Source of the DNA: Thiothrix nivea DSM 5205
Lineage (GTDB): Bacteria > Pseudomonadota > Gammaproteobacteria > Thiotrichales > Thiotrichaceae
NCBI RefSeq assembly: GCF_000260135.1
Contig: NZ_JH651384.1
Span: forward strand, 685,693 to 749,692
DNA: 64,000 nucleotides
Direction of reading: 5' to 3'
Each line of letters begins with the position of its first letter. Within the stretch, counting starts at the first letter, position 1. Of this stretch, positions 32,073-43,347 are shown piece after piece. The position numbers and the translations under genes were made by a program. Under the pieces are notes generated by a model, which did not search any database, was not told where the DNA came from, and saw only the letters and a program-made list of their open reading frames with translations.

Positions 32073-34430
32073 CTAGCCTAAACTAGGCGGTTTGGCAGGT
32101 GTTTCTGCATGTTGGGTCGCCGGGGAGGCTCCATCCTTGACCAGATGCACAGTACGCTGCGGGAAAGGCACTTCGATACTATTCTGGCGAAATGCCTTGT
32201 CAATCGCCAGGTTCAGGTCGCTGGTAACGGTCAGTTTCGCTTCTACTTCGCGGATAAAACAGCGCAGCTCAAAATTCAGCGCATTGTCCCCAAAGCCCCG
32301 GAACAAGACCAGAATCTTCATATCCTGACGTTCTTTCAGCACCAGCGGGTGGCTCCCGGCGACTTCCCGCAGAATGCCCATCACCTGTTCCGTATCTGAC
32401 CCGTAAGCAACACCGATGGGAATGATGAGCCTGCCGTAATTGTCATTCAGCATCATGTTGGTGACTTGCCCGGAAATGATTTCCGAATTCGGCACGATAA
32501 TGTCGGAGCGGTCAAAGGTCTGGATGGTAGTGGAGCGGATGCTGATGTCACGCACGTAGCCTTCCGCCTCGCCCACCTTGATCCAGTCACCCCGGCGGAT
32601 TGGCCGTTCAAACAGCAGGATCAGACCGGAAACGAAGTTGTTGACGATGTTTTGCAAGCCGAAACCAATCCCAACCGACAATGCCCCCGCGATGATGGCC
32701 AGATTCTCGAACTGGATCCCCGCCACCGCCAGCCCCAACAGAATAGCCAGCAGGATGCCGCTGTAACCAGAAATGGTGGTGATGGCTTCACGTGCCCCCC
32801 GGCTGAGGGTGGTACGGCGCAACCAGGTTTCAGAAAAATGCTTCTTGAAAACATGCGTCAGACTGACCAGCAACGCCAACACCAACAGACCGCCGATAAT
32901 CCTTAGCGGCTCCAGCGTAAACCCTGCTATATCAAAACCATTGGTCAGCTTATTCAATAGCAGGGTAAAGTTCTGCTCCGGCATTCCCCACAAGCGCAAC
33001 AGCAGGATAGCCAGGCCACCGCCCACGATCAGGGTATTGGTCAACCGCAACCAGATCAGCCCCGGCACAAACTGCCCTTGCTTCAGCCCCAGGCTTTGGC
33101 GCAAACGTTGTTGCCAAAACGCGCGCCCTTCATCCAGCCCATCGAAAATTTCAGCGGGGATCTTCAACAGCAGCCACGCACCCAACAGCAGGAACAAGGT
33201 GCCGAACACGCCGCTGAACAGGAAAATGGCCAAATTCCGGTAGCCTAACCACAGGCTGGCAACAGCCACCAGCATCCCCAGACTGACCCACAAACGCAGC
33301 CGAGTGCGTTGCATGAACAGGAAATGCCGCGACATCAACCACACCAGCCGAGCCAGGGCGAAACCGACCAAAGTGCCAATCACCGTGCGGATCAAGCCAA
33401 CCAGACTACTGGGTTCCGCAGATTCAGGCGTGGCGGAATCCAGCAGCGGTGAATGCAACACCACGCCTATCATGCAAGCGAACAGCAGAAGACGCGCCCA
33501 TAGACGCAACTTCCTGCCGGTCGTCTGCTCAACCACCGGAATAATGCCCTCAACCTTGCTGGTCGCGCGCAACAAGGAATGCAGGACGCCGTAACTAAGG
33601 CTAAACAGCAACAAAGCCAGCATGAATTGCAAAATGGGAGGCGCACCAGCGGGCGAAAAATACAGCGATAGAGCGGCCAACCCAGCAAACAAAGCATAAG
33701 GCATAACCCTAAGCAGGCTACGCCAGACCGCTGCCAGGGTTGGGCTGGTATGGTGGATGCCGGGCGCTTGCTGGCGATATTGGCGGCGCTTGTAAACACT
33801 CCAGAACATCCCCACAACCAAACCCGTCACCCCATAGGCAAACGCAACCAGCAAGCGGTGCCAATCAACCAGCGGGGTGAGCAGCGTATTAACCAACGCC
33901 CCCGTTTCTGTTTTCCAGCGCCCTGGCTCCAACAGCACGCCGTACAGGTTATCCAGCAGCGAACGGCCAGGAGCTGACAGCTGCTGCTTGAGGATAGACT
34001 GCCGCGCCTGCCTGGCCTCATCCAGCAAGGTCATGGCGCGCAGGCTAAGCAGTCGGCATTGTGAAAGGGTTTTATCGGTCTGTTGGGTTTGCGTTGCCAG
34101 TTCCTGACGCTTGCGTTTGACTTCACTGTCTTCATCAGGGCGCGCCTCACCCAGGCTGGTCACAGCTTGCTGGATTTGCTGCTGCTTTTGTTCAAGCTGG
34201 CTGACGCAATCCTGGGCGCGCTGTTCCCATCCCAGGGCAGTAGTCGTCAGGGTATCCAGACGCCCCAGGTCTTCGCCAGCCCGTTGCAGGCCAGCTTCCG
34301 CCTCATCCAGCTGTTTGGCGACGGCATCCAGCGCTGTGGTGGAAAATGCCTCCTCTTCCCCATGCGCAGGCATTGCCCACAACACCAGCAACAGGATGCA
34401 CCTTACCCAGGAAAAAACAGCCCCGCCCAT
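32073..34430 (-). CDS. Large MscS-family mechanosensitive channel
   Basis: 785 residues. A signal peptide (WVRCILLLVLWAMPAHG) precedes a periplasmic coiled-coil region (about 25-190), then multiple membrane helices. The MscS core has the pore helix LAIIAGALSVGIGFGLQNIVNNFVSG followed by LLFERPIRRGDWIKVGEAEG and the cytoplasmic beta domain (RSTTIQTFDRSDIIVPNSEI). It opens under membrane tension to release solutes. The layout resembles DUF3772/MscK-type large channels. It follows the lyase gene by 3 bp. Confidence 0.88.
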   Translation of the reverse strand: MGGAVFSWVRCILLLVLWAMPAHGEEEAFSTTALDAVAKQLDEAEAGLQRAGEDLGRLDTLTTTALGWEQRAQDCVSQLEQKQQQIQQAVTSLGEARPDEDSEVKRKRQELATQTQQTDKTLSQCRLLSLRAMTLLDEARQARQSILKQQLSAPGRSLLDNLYGVLLEPGRWKTETGALVNTLLTPLVDWHRLLVAFAYGVTGLVVGMFWSVYKRRQYRQQAPGIHHTSPTLAAVWRSLLRVMPYALFAGLAALSLYFSPAGAPPILQFMLALLLFSLSYGVLHSLLRATSKVEGIIPVVEQTTGRKLRLWARLLLFACMIGVVLHSPLLDSATPESAEPSSLVGLIRTVIGTLVGFALARLVWLMSRHFLFMQRTRLRLWVSLGMLVAVASLWLGYRNLAIFLFSGVFGTLFLLLGAWLLLKIPAEIFDGLDEGRAFWQQRLRQSLGLKQGQFVPGLIWLRLTNTLIVGGGLAILLLRLWGMPEQNFTLLLNKLTNGFDIAGFTLEPLRIIGGLLVLALLVSLTHVFKKHFSETWLRRTTLSRGAREAITTISGYSGILLAILLGLAVAGIQFENLAIIAGALSVGIGFGLQNIVNNFVSGLILLFERPIRRGDWIKVGEAEGYVRDISIRSTTIQTFDRSDIIVPNSEIISGQVTNMMLNDNYGRLIIPIGVAYGSDTEQVMGILREVAGSHPLVLKERQDMKILVLFRGFGDNALNFELRCFIREVEAKLTVTSDLNLAIDKAFRQNSIEVPFPQRTVHLVKDGASPATQHAETPAKPPSLG

Positions 34431-34433
34431 GCA

Positions 34434-35501
34434 CTACATCCGGGTAGCCGACAATGTGAAATCGTCCAGATACAACAGCATATCGCGGCTAGGTGCCCAT
34501 TCCGGGCCAGTGCCACCGAAAAACACCGAAAACAGGAAACGCTCAATCTTGAGGTCAGACCCCAAGCGGAAGCGCAGGCCGTGCTTGTTCAGCACCTCCT
34601 TGCCATCCAGCCAGGTTGTAATGATACCGTCACGCTTGCCGGGGGTATTCAGGCGGACGAAGGTTTTGACCTGATGCCACTTGCCTTTTTCCAGGGGCGG
34701 GGCGTCCCACTCGAAAAAATCACCGAAATACCCGGGTTGATCCATGTGGTAGACATACTGCCCCGCTTTGCCATCTTTCACCCACATTGCGCGCACACTC
34801 CAGCCATCGCGCCCAGTGGGTTTGCCCCCACCGGCGCGGGCATCAAGGTTGCCGATACCGGGCAACTTGCCCCCCAGCACAAAATCGAAATTGTCCGGAA
34901 ATTTGAACCAGTAGGAATAATACATGCTGTCGAGTTGCGCGCCGATATGCGGCTTCCAGTTGGCACACGCTTCATCGTGGCAGCCGGATGAACCTTTGGG
35001 AAGCTGGATGCGTAGCGCCTGCCCCTGCCCGTTGCGGGCTTCCCGACCATTGACAATGGTGACGTTATCCAGACCCATGCCCCAACCGGGGCAGTTCCAG
35101 TCGCGGAAATAGTCCTTCTCGACGTATTGGCCCAACCTGTCCTTATCAAAGCTGATGTAAACCGGTTTTCCGGAAGTCAACGGAGTATTCCCCTCACAGT
35201 AAGCATTGAGGTGAAACGGCTTGTAGTAGAGGTTTTCGCCTTCCTTGACAGGGGCACGCTGCGGAGCTTGCAGGTCACCCAGATATGCCCATACCGGGTG
35301 GTTGGGCGGTGGGCTGGGGTTGCCGTTGTAAACAACCAGCACCTTGTCCCACTGCTGGTCATGCGGGTTCCACTGCATTTTGGCCGCCATTTCAAAAGGC
35401 TGCTCGGGATTGTTCATGGCAATGGTGCGGACGTCTGGCTGTCCCGCCAATACTGCACTTGACAGCAAAAAAAGCCAGCAGGAAAAGTATATTTTCTCCA
35501 T
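34434..35501 (-). CDS. Polysaccharide lyase family 14-like secreted protein
   Basis: 355 residues with a signal peptide (MEKIYFSCWLFLLSSAVLAG). The C-terminal 200 residues match the PL14 jelly-roll pattern: YSYWFKFPDNFDFVLGGKLPGI, GRDGWSVRAMW, YVYHMDQPGYFGDFFEW, KGKWHQVKTFVRLNTPG, DGIITTWLDG and a final DMLLYLDDFTLS. PL14 enzymes cleave alginate or glucuronan by beta-elimination. The substrate here is unknown; it may trim the cell's own exopolysaccharide. Confidence 0.78.
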   Translation of the reverse strand: MEKIYFSCWLFLLSSAVLAGQPDVRTIAMNNPEQPFEMAAKMQWNPHDQQWDKVLVVYNGNPSPPPNHPVWAYLGDLQAPQRAPVKEGENLYYKPFHLNAYCEGNTPLTSGKPVYISFDKDRLGQYVEKDYFRDWNCPGWGMGLDNVTIVNGREARNGQGQALRIQLPKGSSGCHDEACANWKPHIGAQLDSMYYSYWFKFPDNFDFVLGGKLPGIGNLDARAGGGKPTGRDGWSVRAMWVKDGKAGQYVYHMDQPGYFGDFFEWDAPPLEKGKWHQVKTFVRLNTPGKRDGIITTWLDGKEVLNKHGLRFRLGSDLKIERFLFSVFFGGTGPEWAPSRDMLLYLDDFTLSATRM

Positions 35502-35610
35502 AAGGAACAGTGGATAACCCCGGGTGGTAAATTTTCGCTATGGGCGATTGTAACATGAACCAGCTAGCAGCTGGCTTATATCCTCGCTGAAGGCAATGGA
35601 TGCGCGCAAG

Positions 35611-36216
35611 CTATAAAATTTGCAGAAGCTCACCAAGGCTATCAATTGTGTAGTCCGGCTTAAAGGCACAGGTATCCAGCTCGCGCTGGTAATGGATGGT
35701 CGTAATGCCAAAACGGCTGGCGGCCTGGAGGTTTTCCAGCTTGTCGTCAATGAAGGCGACCTGCCTACCCTCAAGCCCACTGGCCCGCAGCAAAATGTCG
35801 TAAATATGCGGTTCCGGTTTTTGGCATTTGACCTCGCCGCTGATGATGCGCGGTGCAAACCTGTCCGCAAACCGGAAACGCTTTTCCAGCCTTTCACCCC
35901 ATTCAGCACCAAGGTTGGACAGGATGCCAAGCCGGTAGCGCATCGCCAGTGCCCGGGTGACCTGCTCCAGCTCGCCATCCAGCTCAAACACGCCGAGAAA
36001 GCGCTCCCGAACCCCGGTATCGGCGGTCAGGCCAAGCCCTTCCCAAAACGCACTTTCCGGAATCTGCCCGCGCGTATAGGCGTTATACCAAGGCTTGATG
36101 TCTGCCTTGGTCAGTGTGGCAGGCAAGAATGGCAACAAGCCGTTCGTAACTAGATGCCCATCGGTAATGATGACCCCGAACAGGTCAAAAGCAATGAGTT
36201 TGATTGCGTCATCCAT
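35611..36216 (-). CDS. HAD-superfamily hydrolase
   Basis: 201 residues from the ATG at 36216. Motif I is AFDLFGVI, motif II LGILSNLG, motif III lysine in KCQKPEPHIY and motif IV AFIDDKLENL, as in HAD-IA phosphatases. The second Asp of DxD is replaced by Phe, a feature of the FDLFGV subgroup, which includes dehalogenase- and epoxide-hydrolase-like members. The substrate cannot be predicted. Confidence 0.82.
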   Translation of the reverse strand: MDDAIKLIAFDLFGVIITDGHLVTNGLLPFLPATLTKADIKPWYNAYTRGQIPESAFWEGLGLTADTGVRERFLGVFELDGELEQVTRALAMRYRLGILSNLGAEWGERLEKRFRFADRFAPRIISGEVKCQKPEPHIYDILLRASGLEGRQVAFIDDKLENLQAASRFGITTIHYQRELDTCAFKPDYTIDSLGELLQIL

Positions 36217-36284
36217 CAATGAAGCTGTTCCCTGTTGACCCAGCCGGGCGGATAACCGGGTATCCGCCCGCTTGTTTGGGGCAA

Positions 36285-39200
36285 TTATTCCAGTTCGACT
36301 ACCAGATCGCCCTGCTCGACCAGTTCGCCTTCATGCAGATGCACCTTTTTGACCACGCCAGCCTCGGGTGCGGTGATGGTGGTTTCCATCTTCATGGCTT
36401 CAATGACGAATAGCGGCGTATTCTGCTCCACTTCATCGCCCGCCTTGACCAGCACGGCGGAAAGTTTGCCTTGCAGCGAAGTACCGATTTCATTCGGCTC
36501 CACCGCCTTGCGGTTGACCGCCTTGGTCGGCTTGACGGAAAGGTCACGGATTTGCACCGCACGGGTTTGCCCGTTGAAGTCGAAAGCGACGGTACACATA
36601 CCGTTTTCATCAGCTGGCGAACGGTACAGCAGGCGGATGATCAGCATCTTGCCCTTGCCGAGTTCCACATCCACCTCTTCGTTCAGCTTGAGACCGTAGA
36701 AGAACAGCGGGGTCGGCAAGTGGCTAACATCGCCGTATTCCTGCTGGTGCTTGTAGAACTCGCGGAACACCGCCGGGTACATCTTGAACGACAGGAAATC
36801 AAGGAAGGTTTGTTCCGGGTCGAACTCCTGTTGGAAGGCGGCGAATTCGGCATCCATATCAACCGGCTTGAGGTGGTCATTCGGGCGACCCGTGTAAGGC
36901 TTTTCACCCTTGAGGATGATGTTGCTCAGCTCCTTGGGAAAGCCGCCCGGCACTTGCCCCAGCCCACCCTTGAACAAGTCGATCACGGAATCGGGGAAAG
37001 CCAGCGTCTTGCCCCGTTCCATCACATCCGCTTCGGTCAAGCCGTTGGAGGTCATGTAAATCGCCATATCGCCCACAACTTTGGAAGATGGCGTCACTTT
37101 CACGATGTCGCCAAACATGCGGTTGACGACAGCGTAATTTTCCTTCACTTCCTCAAATTTGTGTTCCAGACCCAGTGCGATGGCTTGTGGGCGCAGGTTG
37201 GAATATTGCCCACCCGGAATTTCGTGGTTGTAGACTTCCGCCGTACCCGCTTTGAGGCCGGACTCGAACGGGTAGTACATTTCGCGCACGTCTTCCCAAT
37301 AGTTGGCATAGTCGTTCAGCGACTTGAGGTCGAAAGGCTGTTCGCGTGGCTGGCCTTCCATCGCGGCAATCACCGAGTTCAGGTTGGCTTGCGAAGTCAG
37401 GCCGGACATGGAACTGAGCGCACCATCGACCACATCCACGCCACTTTCGATGGCTTTCAACAAGGTCGCAGCCTGAATGCCTGCCGTATCATGCGTATGC
37501 AGGTGGATCGGGATGCTGATCGCTTCTTTCAGCGCCGAAATCAGTTCCGTCGCCGCGTAGGGCTTCAGTAAGCCTGCCATATCCTTGACCGCCAACATGT
37601 GCGAACCGGCGTCTTCCAGTTGTTTCGCCAGATCCAGGTAGTATTGCAGGTTGAATTTGTTGGAGGGGTCTTTGTTCAGCACATTGCCGGTGTAGCAAAT
37701 CGTGCCTTCGGCGATACCGCCAGTACGTTCGCGCACCACTTGGATGGACTTGCGCATCCCTTCAATCCAGTTGAGGGAGTCGAAAATGCGGAACACGTCG
37801 ATGCCGTTTTCCCACGACTTTTCGATGAAAGCTTGCACCACATTGTCAGGATAGGCGGTGTAGCCAACCGCATTGGAGCCACGGAACAGCATTTGGAACA
37901 GGATGTTGGGAATAGCTTCGCGCAGCAGTTTCAAACGATCCCACGGGCATTCGTGCAGGAAGCGCATGGCCACGTCAAAAGTCGCCCCGCCCCACAGTTC
38001 CAGCGAGAACATTTGCGCATGGTTTTTGGCGAAACCTTCCGCCACTTTCATCATGTCATCGGTACGCACGCGCGTAGCCAGCAGCGATTGGTGGGCATCG
38101 CGCATGGTGGTGTCGGTGTACATGATATGCGGCTGGTCTTTCACCCACTGACAGAACTTTTCCGCGCCCATGTCATCCAGCAGGTTTTTGCTGCCCTTGG
38201 GGTATGCCCCGGTCTTGTCAAAATCGGGGATGAGCGGCTTGCGGAAATGCTTGTTCGGGTCGACGTATTTCACGTCCGGGTTGCCGTTGACAATCGTCCT
38301 GCCGATGAATTTCAGCGTTCTGGTACCCCGGTCGAAACGCTTCGGCGTGTGGAACAATTCCGGATGGTTGTCGATGAAGGTAACCGTGCATTTGCCGTCA
38401 GTGAAAACCGGGTGTTGCAGCACGTTTTCGAGGAAGCCGATATTGGTCTTCACCCCCCGGATGCGGAATTCACGCAAGGCGCGCAGGTTGCGGTTGGCCG
38501 CACCTTCCAGCGAACGCCCCCAGGTGGTGACCTTGACCAGCATGGAATCGAAGAATGGCGACACTTTCGCGCCGGGGTAAGCCGCGCCCGCATCCAGGCG
38601 CACACCCAAGCCGCCACTGCTGCGGTAGGCGATGATAGTGCCATAATCGGGCTTGAATCCGTTTTCCGGGTCTTCCGTGGTAATGCGGCACTGCACGGCG
38701 TAACCGCTGCATTCCACCGACTCCTGATTGGGGATGCCGATTTCAGGGTCGTCCAGCCGCGCGCCGCCAGCAATGAGGATCTGGCTGCGCACGATGTCGA
38801 TACCAGTGACTTCCTCGGTGATGGTGTGCTCAACCTGTACGCGCGGGTTGACCTCAATGAAGTAAATGTTTTCCTGGTTGTCGACCAGAAACTCGACTGT
38901 ACCAGCACAGGAATAGTCGACGTGACGGGTGATAGCGAGGGCGTATTTGTAGAGGTTTTCGCGGGTTTCGTCCTTCAGGCCGGTGCTGGGGGCAACTTCA
39001 ACCACTTTCTGGAAACGGCGCTGTACGGAACAGTCGCGCTCAAACAGATGCACCAGATTGCCGTGCGTGTCACCCAGAATCTGGATTTCGATGTGCTTGG
39101 GTGAGTCGATATATTTTTCGAGGAAAACAGTGTTGTCGCCGAACGCTTTCAGGGCTTCGTTGCGGGCGTCGTTGTAGGCTTGCTCCAGTTGTGACGGCTC

Positions 39201-39728
39201 GCGCAACACGCGCATCCCACGGCCGCCGCCACCAGCAGCGGCTTTCAGCATCAACGGGTAGCCGATACGGTCGGCTTCGCGGCGGGCAATTTCCAGCGTA
39301 TCCAGCGGTTCCTTGCTGTCTTCGATGATCGGCAAACCAGCGGCAATGGCGTTTTCCTTGGCGGCTACCTTGTCGCCGAGTTTCTGCATCGCTTCCGGGG
39401 TCGGGCCGACGAAAATGATGCCTTCCTCGCGGCAACGGCGGGCAAAGTTGACGTTTTCCGACAGGAAACCATAACCGGGGTGGATGGCGTCGACATGGTT
39501 GCGCTTGGCGACCTTGATGATGGCTTCGATGTCGAGGTAGGGCTTGAGCGGCTCGTCGTCCTTGCCGATCTGATAGGCTTCATCAGCCTTGTAACGGTGT
39601 GGCGAGAAACGGTCTTCGTAAGTGTAGACGGAAACCGTACACAGTTTGAGTTCGGCTGCTGCCCGCAGGATACGGACGGCAATTTCGCCACGGTTGGCGA
39701 CCAAAAGTTTCTTGATTTGCCGGGTCAT
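36285..39728 (-). CDS. pyc: Pyruvate carboxylase
   Basis: 1,147 residues, the full single-chain form. Biotin carboxylase comes first (LLVANRGEIAVRILRAA; ATP loop KAAAGGGGRGMRV), then the carboxyltransferase (MYTDTTMRDAHQSLLATRVR; metal ligands near HLHTHDTAG), then the biotin carrier with EAMKMET (Lys1113). It makes oxaloacetate from pyruvate, refilling the TCA cycle. It stands alone with about 115 bp before thyA. Confidence 0.96.
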   Translation of the reverse strand: MTRQIKKLLVANRGEIAVRILRAAAELKLCTVSVYTYEDRFSPHRYKADEAYQIGKDDEPLKPYLDIEAIIKVAKRNHVDAIHPGYGFLSENVNFARRCREEGIIFVGPTPEAMQKLGDKVAAKENAIAAGLPIIEDSKEPLDTLEIARREADRIGYPLMLKAAAGGGGRGMRVLREPSQLEQAYNDARNEALKAFGDNTVFLEKYIDSPKHIEIQILGDTHGNLVHLFERDCSVQRRFQKVVEVAPSTGLKDETRENLYKYALAITRHVDYSCAGTVEFLVDNQENIYFIEVNPRVQVEHTITEEVTGIDIVRSQILIAGGARLDDPEIGIPNQESVECSGYAVQCRITTEDPENGFKPDYGTIIAYRSSGGLGVRLDAGAAYPGAKVSPFFDSMLVKVTTWGRSLEGAANRNLRALREFRIRGVKTNIGFLENVLQHPVFTDGKCTVTFIDNHPELFHTPKRFDRGTRTLKFIGRTIVNGNPDVKYVDPNKHFRKPLIPDFDKTGAYPKGSKNLLDDMGAEKFCQWVKDQPHIMYTDTTMRDAHQSLLATRVRTDDMMKVAEGFAKNHAQMFSLELWGGATFDVAMRFLHECPWDRLKLLREAIPNILFQMLFRGSNAVGYTAYPDNVVQAFIEKSWENGIDVFRIFDSLNWIEGMRKSIQVVRERTGGIAEGTICYTGNVLNKDPSNKFNLQYYLDLAKQLEDAGSHMLAVKDMAGLLKPYAATELISALKEAISIPIHLHTHDTAGIQAATLLKAIESGVDVVDGALSSMSGLTSQANLNSVIAAMEGQPREQPFDLKSLNDYANYWEDVREMYYPFESGLKAGTAEVYNHEIPGGQYSNLRPQAIALGLEHKFEEVKENYAVVNRMFGDIVKVTPSSKVVGDMAIYMTSNGLTEADVMERGKTLAFPDSVIDLFKGGLGQVPGGFPKELSNIILKGEKPYTGRPNDHLKPVDMDAEFAAFQQEFDPEQTFLDFLSFKMYPAVFREFYKHQQEYGDVSHLPTPLFFYGLKLNEEVDVELGKGKMLIIRLLYRSPADENGMCTVAFDFNGQTRAVQIRDLSVKPTKAVNRKAVEPNEIGTSLQGKLSAVLVKAGDEVEQNTPLFVIEAMKMETTITAPEAGVVKKVHLHEGELVEQGDLVVELE

Positions 39729-39843
39729 TGCACTACCTTCTTGGTGGTTGGGTCGGTTGGCTGCTGGCTGTGGACGGGTGCGCAGATACGGGCCGCGCTA
39801 TTATTATTCCTTCCGGATAGTTTGCGTGAGTGGCTGGTTCCAG

Positions 39844-40638
39844 TCAAACCGCTACTGGTGCTTTTATGTGCGGGTGGTGCTCATAGCCCACCAGCTCGAA
39901 ATCTTCGTAGGTAAAATCAAACAGCTTGGTCACTGCCGGGTTCAGTTTCATCTGCGGCAGCGGGTACGGTTCGCGGCTGAGTTGCCGTTCCACCTGTTCC
40001 ATATGGTTGGAATACAGGTGCGCATCCCCCAGTGTGTGGATAAATTCGCCCGCTTGCAACCCCGTCACCTGCGCCACCATCATGGTCAGCAAAGCGTAGG
40101 AGGCGATATTGAAGGGCACACCAAGGAAAATATCCGCGCTGCGCTGGTATAACTGGCAGGAGAGTTTGTCCTCCGCCACATAGAACTGGAAAAACGCATG
40201 GCAGGGCGGCAAGGCCATGTTGTCCACATCCGCCACGTTCCAGGCGCTGACGATGAGGCGGCGCGAATCCGGGTTGTGTTTCAGTTGCTCGATAACCTGG
40301 GAAATCTGGTCGATGTGGCGACCATCCGGGGTCGGCCAGTTGCGCCACTGGTAGCCGTAGACCGGGCCGAGGTCACCGTTTGCATCCGCCCATTCATCCC
40401 AGATGCTGACGCCGTTTTCCTTCAGGTAACGGATGTTGGTGTCGCCTTGCAGAAACCACAGCAGCTCATGGATGATGGAACGCAAATGCAACTTCTTGGT
40501 GGTGACAACCGGGAAACCTTCTGCCAGATCGAAGCGCATCTGGTAGCCGAACACGGAAACTGTACCCGTCCCGGTGCGGTCATCCTTCCTGACGCCGTGG
40601 TCACGCACATGGCGCATCAGATCCAGATACTGTTTCAT
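39844..40638 (-). CDS. thyA: Thymidylate synthase
   Basis: 264 residues from the ATG at 40638, overlapping the lgt stop. It converts dUMP to dTMP with methylene-tetrahydrofolate. Key parts are [32 protein letters not shown], catalytic Cys in [11 protein letters not shown], and [20 protein letters not shown]. Length equals the E. coli enzyme (264). Confidence 0.97.
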   Translation of the reverse strand: MKQYLDLMRHVRDHGVRKDDRTGTGTVSVFGYQMRFDLAEGFPVVTTKKLHLRSIIHELLWFLQGDTNIRYLKENGVSIWDEWADANGDLGPVYGYQWRNWPTPDGRHIDQISQVIEQLKHNPDSRRLIVSAWNVADVDNMALPPCHAFFQFYVAEDKLSCQLYQRSADIFLGVPFNIASYALLTMMVAQVTGLQAGEFIHTLGDAHLYSNHMEQVERQLSREPYPLPQMKLNPAVTKLFDFTYEDFELVGYEHHPHIKAPVAV

Positions 40639-41423
40639 CGTTTGGCCGCCTTGTATGCCCACCACATAAACAACAGGCCGAGGAATACCATCGGCAAGCT
40701 CAGCACCTGCCCCTGCGTGACCCAGCCCCAGGCGACGTAACCTAGTTGTTTGTCAGGCTCGCGCACAAATTCCACCAAGATACGGGCAATGCCGTAGCCC
40801 ACCAGGAACAAGCCGGAAATGGCTCCGGTTGGCGGCGAACGCTTCCTGAACCAGTTCAGCACCAGGAACAGCACCAGCCCTTCCAGAAATGCCTGATACA
40901 GCTGGGATGGATGGCGCGCCAGACCATCCTGTGCTTGCGGGAACACCATACCCCAGGGCACATCCGTCGCCCTGCCCCACAGTTCGCCGTTGATGAAATT
41001 ACCGATGCGCCCTGCCCCCAAACCGATCGGCACCAGCGGCGCAACAAAATCACTGAGCTGGAAAAAAGTCAGCCCCCAGCGCCGCGCCAGCATGATCATC
41101 GCCAAGATGACGCCCAGCAAACCGCCATGGAAACTCATGCCGCCATCCCATACCTGAAAAATGGAAAGCGGGTCAGCGAGGAAATTCTGCAGGTTATAAA
41201 ACAGCATGTAGCCGATACGACCACCGGCCACTACGCCGATAGCACCCCAAAACATCATGTCATCCACCCGGTCGGGATTCATGATGTTATTGGGCTCTTT
41301 CGAGCGCATTTTGCCAATGATCAGGAAGCCAAGGAACCCGACCACGTACATCAGCCCGTACCAGTGGATTTTCAACGGGCCAATCGAAAGCGCAATCGGG
41401 TCAATGTCTGGATGCACCAACAT
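40635..41423 (-). CDS. lgt: Prolipoprotein diacylglyceryl transferase
   Basis: 262 residues with about seven membrane helices. The Lgt signature [14 protein letters not shown] and the catalytic-region motif [14 protein letters not shown] are present. It attaches diacylglycerol to lipobox cysteines, the first step of lipoprotein maturation. The lgt-thyA pair is common in gammaproteobacteria. Confidence 0.96.
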   Translation of the reverse strand: MLVHPDIDPIALSIGPLKIHWYGLMYVVGFLGFLIIGKMRSKEPNNIMNPDRVDDMMFWGAIGVVAGGRIGYMLFYNLQNFLADPLSIFQVWDGGMSFHGGLLGVILAMIMLARRWGLTFFQLSDFVAPLVPIGLGAGRIGNFINGELWGRATDVPWGMVFPQAQDGLARHPSQLYQAFLEGLVLFLVLNWFRKRSPPTGAISGLFLVGYGIARILVEFVREPDKQLGYVAWGWVTQGQVLSLPMVFLGLLFMWWAYKAAKR

Positions 41424-41426
41424 GGG

Positions 41427-42236
41427 TTAACCACTCGCTTGCTGGAAAAACAGTTTTTTCAGTTCCGTGCCGGGATCTGAAGCGCGCATGAAAGCTTCCC
41501 CGACCAGGAAAGCATGGACGCCATGTTCCCTCATCAACTGGACATCGGCCTGGGCGTGGATACCACTTTCCGTCACCAGCAGTACGTCTGGCGGGACTTG
41601 CGGCAGCAGGTCGAGGGTGGTTTGCAGGCTGGTGGCGAAGGTGCGCAGGTTGCGGTTGTTGACGCCGATCAGTGGGGCATTGAGACGCAAGGCACGCGCC
41701 AGTTCATCCTGATCATGCACTTCGATCAGTGCGTCCATGCCTAATTCCGTTGTCAGTGCGTACAGTTCCGTCATTTGCACGTCTGTCAATGCCGCCACGA
41801 TCAGCAGGATGCAGTCTGCCCCGATCGCGCGCGCCTCGTACACCTGATACGGGTCAACGATGAAATCCTTGCGGATAACCGGCAGGTTGCAAGCCGCGCG
41901 CGCCGCTTGCAGGTAGCTTTCATGCCCCTGGAAGTATTGCGCATCCGTCAGCACCGACAGGCAGGCCGCCCCACCCTGTTCGTAGCTTTGCGCGATCGCC
42001 GCCGGGTCGAAATCTGCGCGGATCAGTCCCTTGCTAGGGGAGGCTTTCTTGGCCTCGGCTATGATCGCCGGGTCGCCAGCCGCCAGCCGCTCGCGCATGG
42101 ATTGCAGGAAGCCGCGCACCGGTGAAGCGGCGTCCACCTCGGTTTTCAGTTGCGCCAACGGGCGCTGTGCCGAACGGGCAGCGATTTCTTCCTGCTTGGT
42201 TTGCAGGATTTTTTGCAGTATGTCTGGGTTGCTCAT
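41427..42236 (-). CDS. trpC: Indole-3-glycerol phosphate synthase
   Basis: 269 residues, a single-domain TIM barrel: [16 protein letters not shown] at the start, [65 protein letters not shown] and LVTESGI. It closes the indole ring in tryptophan synthesis. Coupled to trpD (TGATG). Confidence 0.96.
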   Translation of the reverse strand: MSNPDILQKILQTKQEEIAARSAQRPLAQLKTEVDAASPVRGFLQSMRERLAAGDPAIIAEAKKASPSKGLIRADFDPAAIAQSYEQGGAACLSVLTDAQYFQGHESYLQAARAACNLPVIRKDFIVDPYQVYEARAIGADCILLIVAALTDVQMTELYALTTELGMDALIEVHDQDELARALRLNAPLIGVNNRNLRTFATSLQTTLDLLPQVPPDVLLVTESGIHAQADVQLMREHGVHAFLVGEAFMRASDPGTELKKLFFQQASG

Positions 42237-43258
42237 CAGGCTTTGAAGCTGTTGGTCAGGTCAGTCAGTTGTTGCAGACGGGTCGCCGCAGCGCCGGAGT
42301 CAATGGCTTGCTGGGCTTGGGCAACACCAGCGGCGTGGCTGTCGGCCAGCCCAGCAACGTAAATGGCCGCGCCAGCGTTCAGGCACACAATGTCACGCGC
42401 AACACCCGGCGTACCGGCCAGCACTTGCCGGATCAGGCTTAAACTCGCGTCTGGTACATCCACCTTGATGCTGTCGAGGCTGGCTCGGGTCAGACCGAAA
42501 TCTTCCGGCTGGATGGTATATTCCTTCACTACCCCGTCTTTGAGTTCGGCGACATGGGTGGGTGCGGCGATGCTGATTTCATCCAGCCCGTCTTCGGCAT
42601 GTACCACCATAACGTGGCGGCTGCCGAGGGTTTGCAACACTTCCGCCATGGGGCGTACCCATTGTTCAGCGAACACGCCCAGCACCTGGTTGGGGGCGCT
42701 GGCCGGGTTGGTCAATGGCCCCAGCAAATTGAAAATGGTGCGCACACCCAATTCACGGCGGGGGCCGATGGCAAACTTCATGGCGCTGTGGTGCAATTGT
42801 GCGAACAGGAAACCTACCCCCAGTTCGTTGATGCACTGCGCGACCTGTTCCGGGGAAATGTTGAGGTTCACCCCGGCAGCTTCCAGCACATCGGCGCTGC
42901 CGGACTTGCTGGAGACAGAACGGTTGCCGTGTTTGGCCACCCGCCCACCTGCTGCAGCCACCACTAATGCACTGGCGGTGGAAATGTTGAAGGTGCCGGA
43001 GGAATCGCCTCCCGTTCCACAAGTATCCACCAGATGCTCGGCAGAAACCTGTACTTTGGCGGAAAGCTCGCGCATCACGCTGGCAGCAGCGCTGATTTCG
43101 GTGACAGTTTCGCCCCGCATCCGCAAACCAATAAGGAAACCGCCAATCTGGGCGGCGGTCGCCTGCCCGGTCATGATGGCGCGCATGGTATTGGTCATTT
43201 CTTCATCAGAAAGTGAGCCATTTTCAGTAATTTTGCGTATAACAGTTTGCAATTCCAT
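42236..43258 (-). CDS. trpD: Anthranilate phosphoribosyltransferase
   Basis: 340 residues. The PRPP-binding loop [20 protein letters not shown] and [19 protein letters not shown] are typical. It joins anthranilate to PRPP. In many gammaproteobacteria trpG precedes trpD; here trpD starts the unit, so trpE and trpG must lie elsewhere. Confidence 0.96.
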   Translation of the reverse strand: MELQTVIRKITENGSLSDEEMTNTMRAIMTGQATAAQIGGFLIGLRMRGETVTEISAAASVMRELSAKVQVSAEHLVDTCGTGGDSSGTFNISTASALVVAAAGGRVAKHGNRSVSSKSGSADVLEAAGVNLNISPEQVAQCINELGVGFLFAQLHHSAMKFAIGPRRELGVRTIFNLLGPLTNPASAPNQVLGVFAEQWVRPMAEVLQTLGSRHVMVVHAEDGLDEISIAAPTHVAELKDGVVKEYTIQPEDFGLTRASLDSIKVDVPDASLSLIRQVLAGTPGVARDIVCLNAGAAIYVAGLADSHAAGVAQAQQAIDSGAAATRLQQLTDLTNSFKA

Positions 43259-43347
43259 GAATTCTGCTTGGGTCTTGCTAATATTTCAGGGTATGGATGC
43301 TACCATGAATTTGTGTTTTTGTGTTCACTACTGAAACGAGGTGTCTT

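Noticed and set aside
37599-39104. 501-codon + strand ORF opposite pyruvate carboxylase
   Set aside because: It is the reverse reading of a high-GC conserved gene, with no family pattern of its own.
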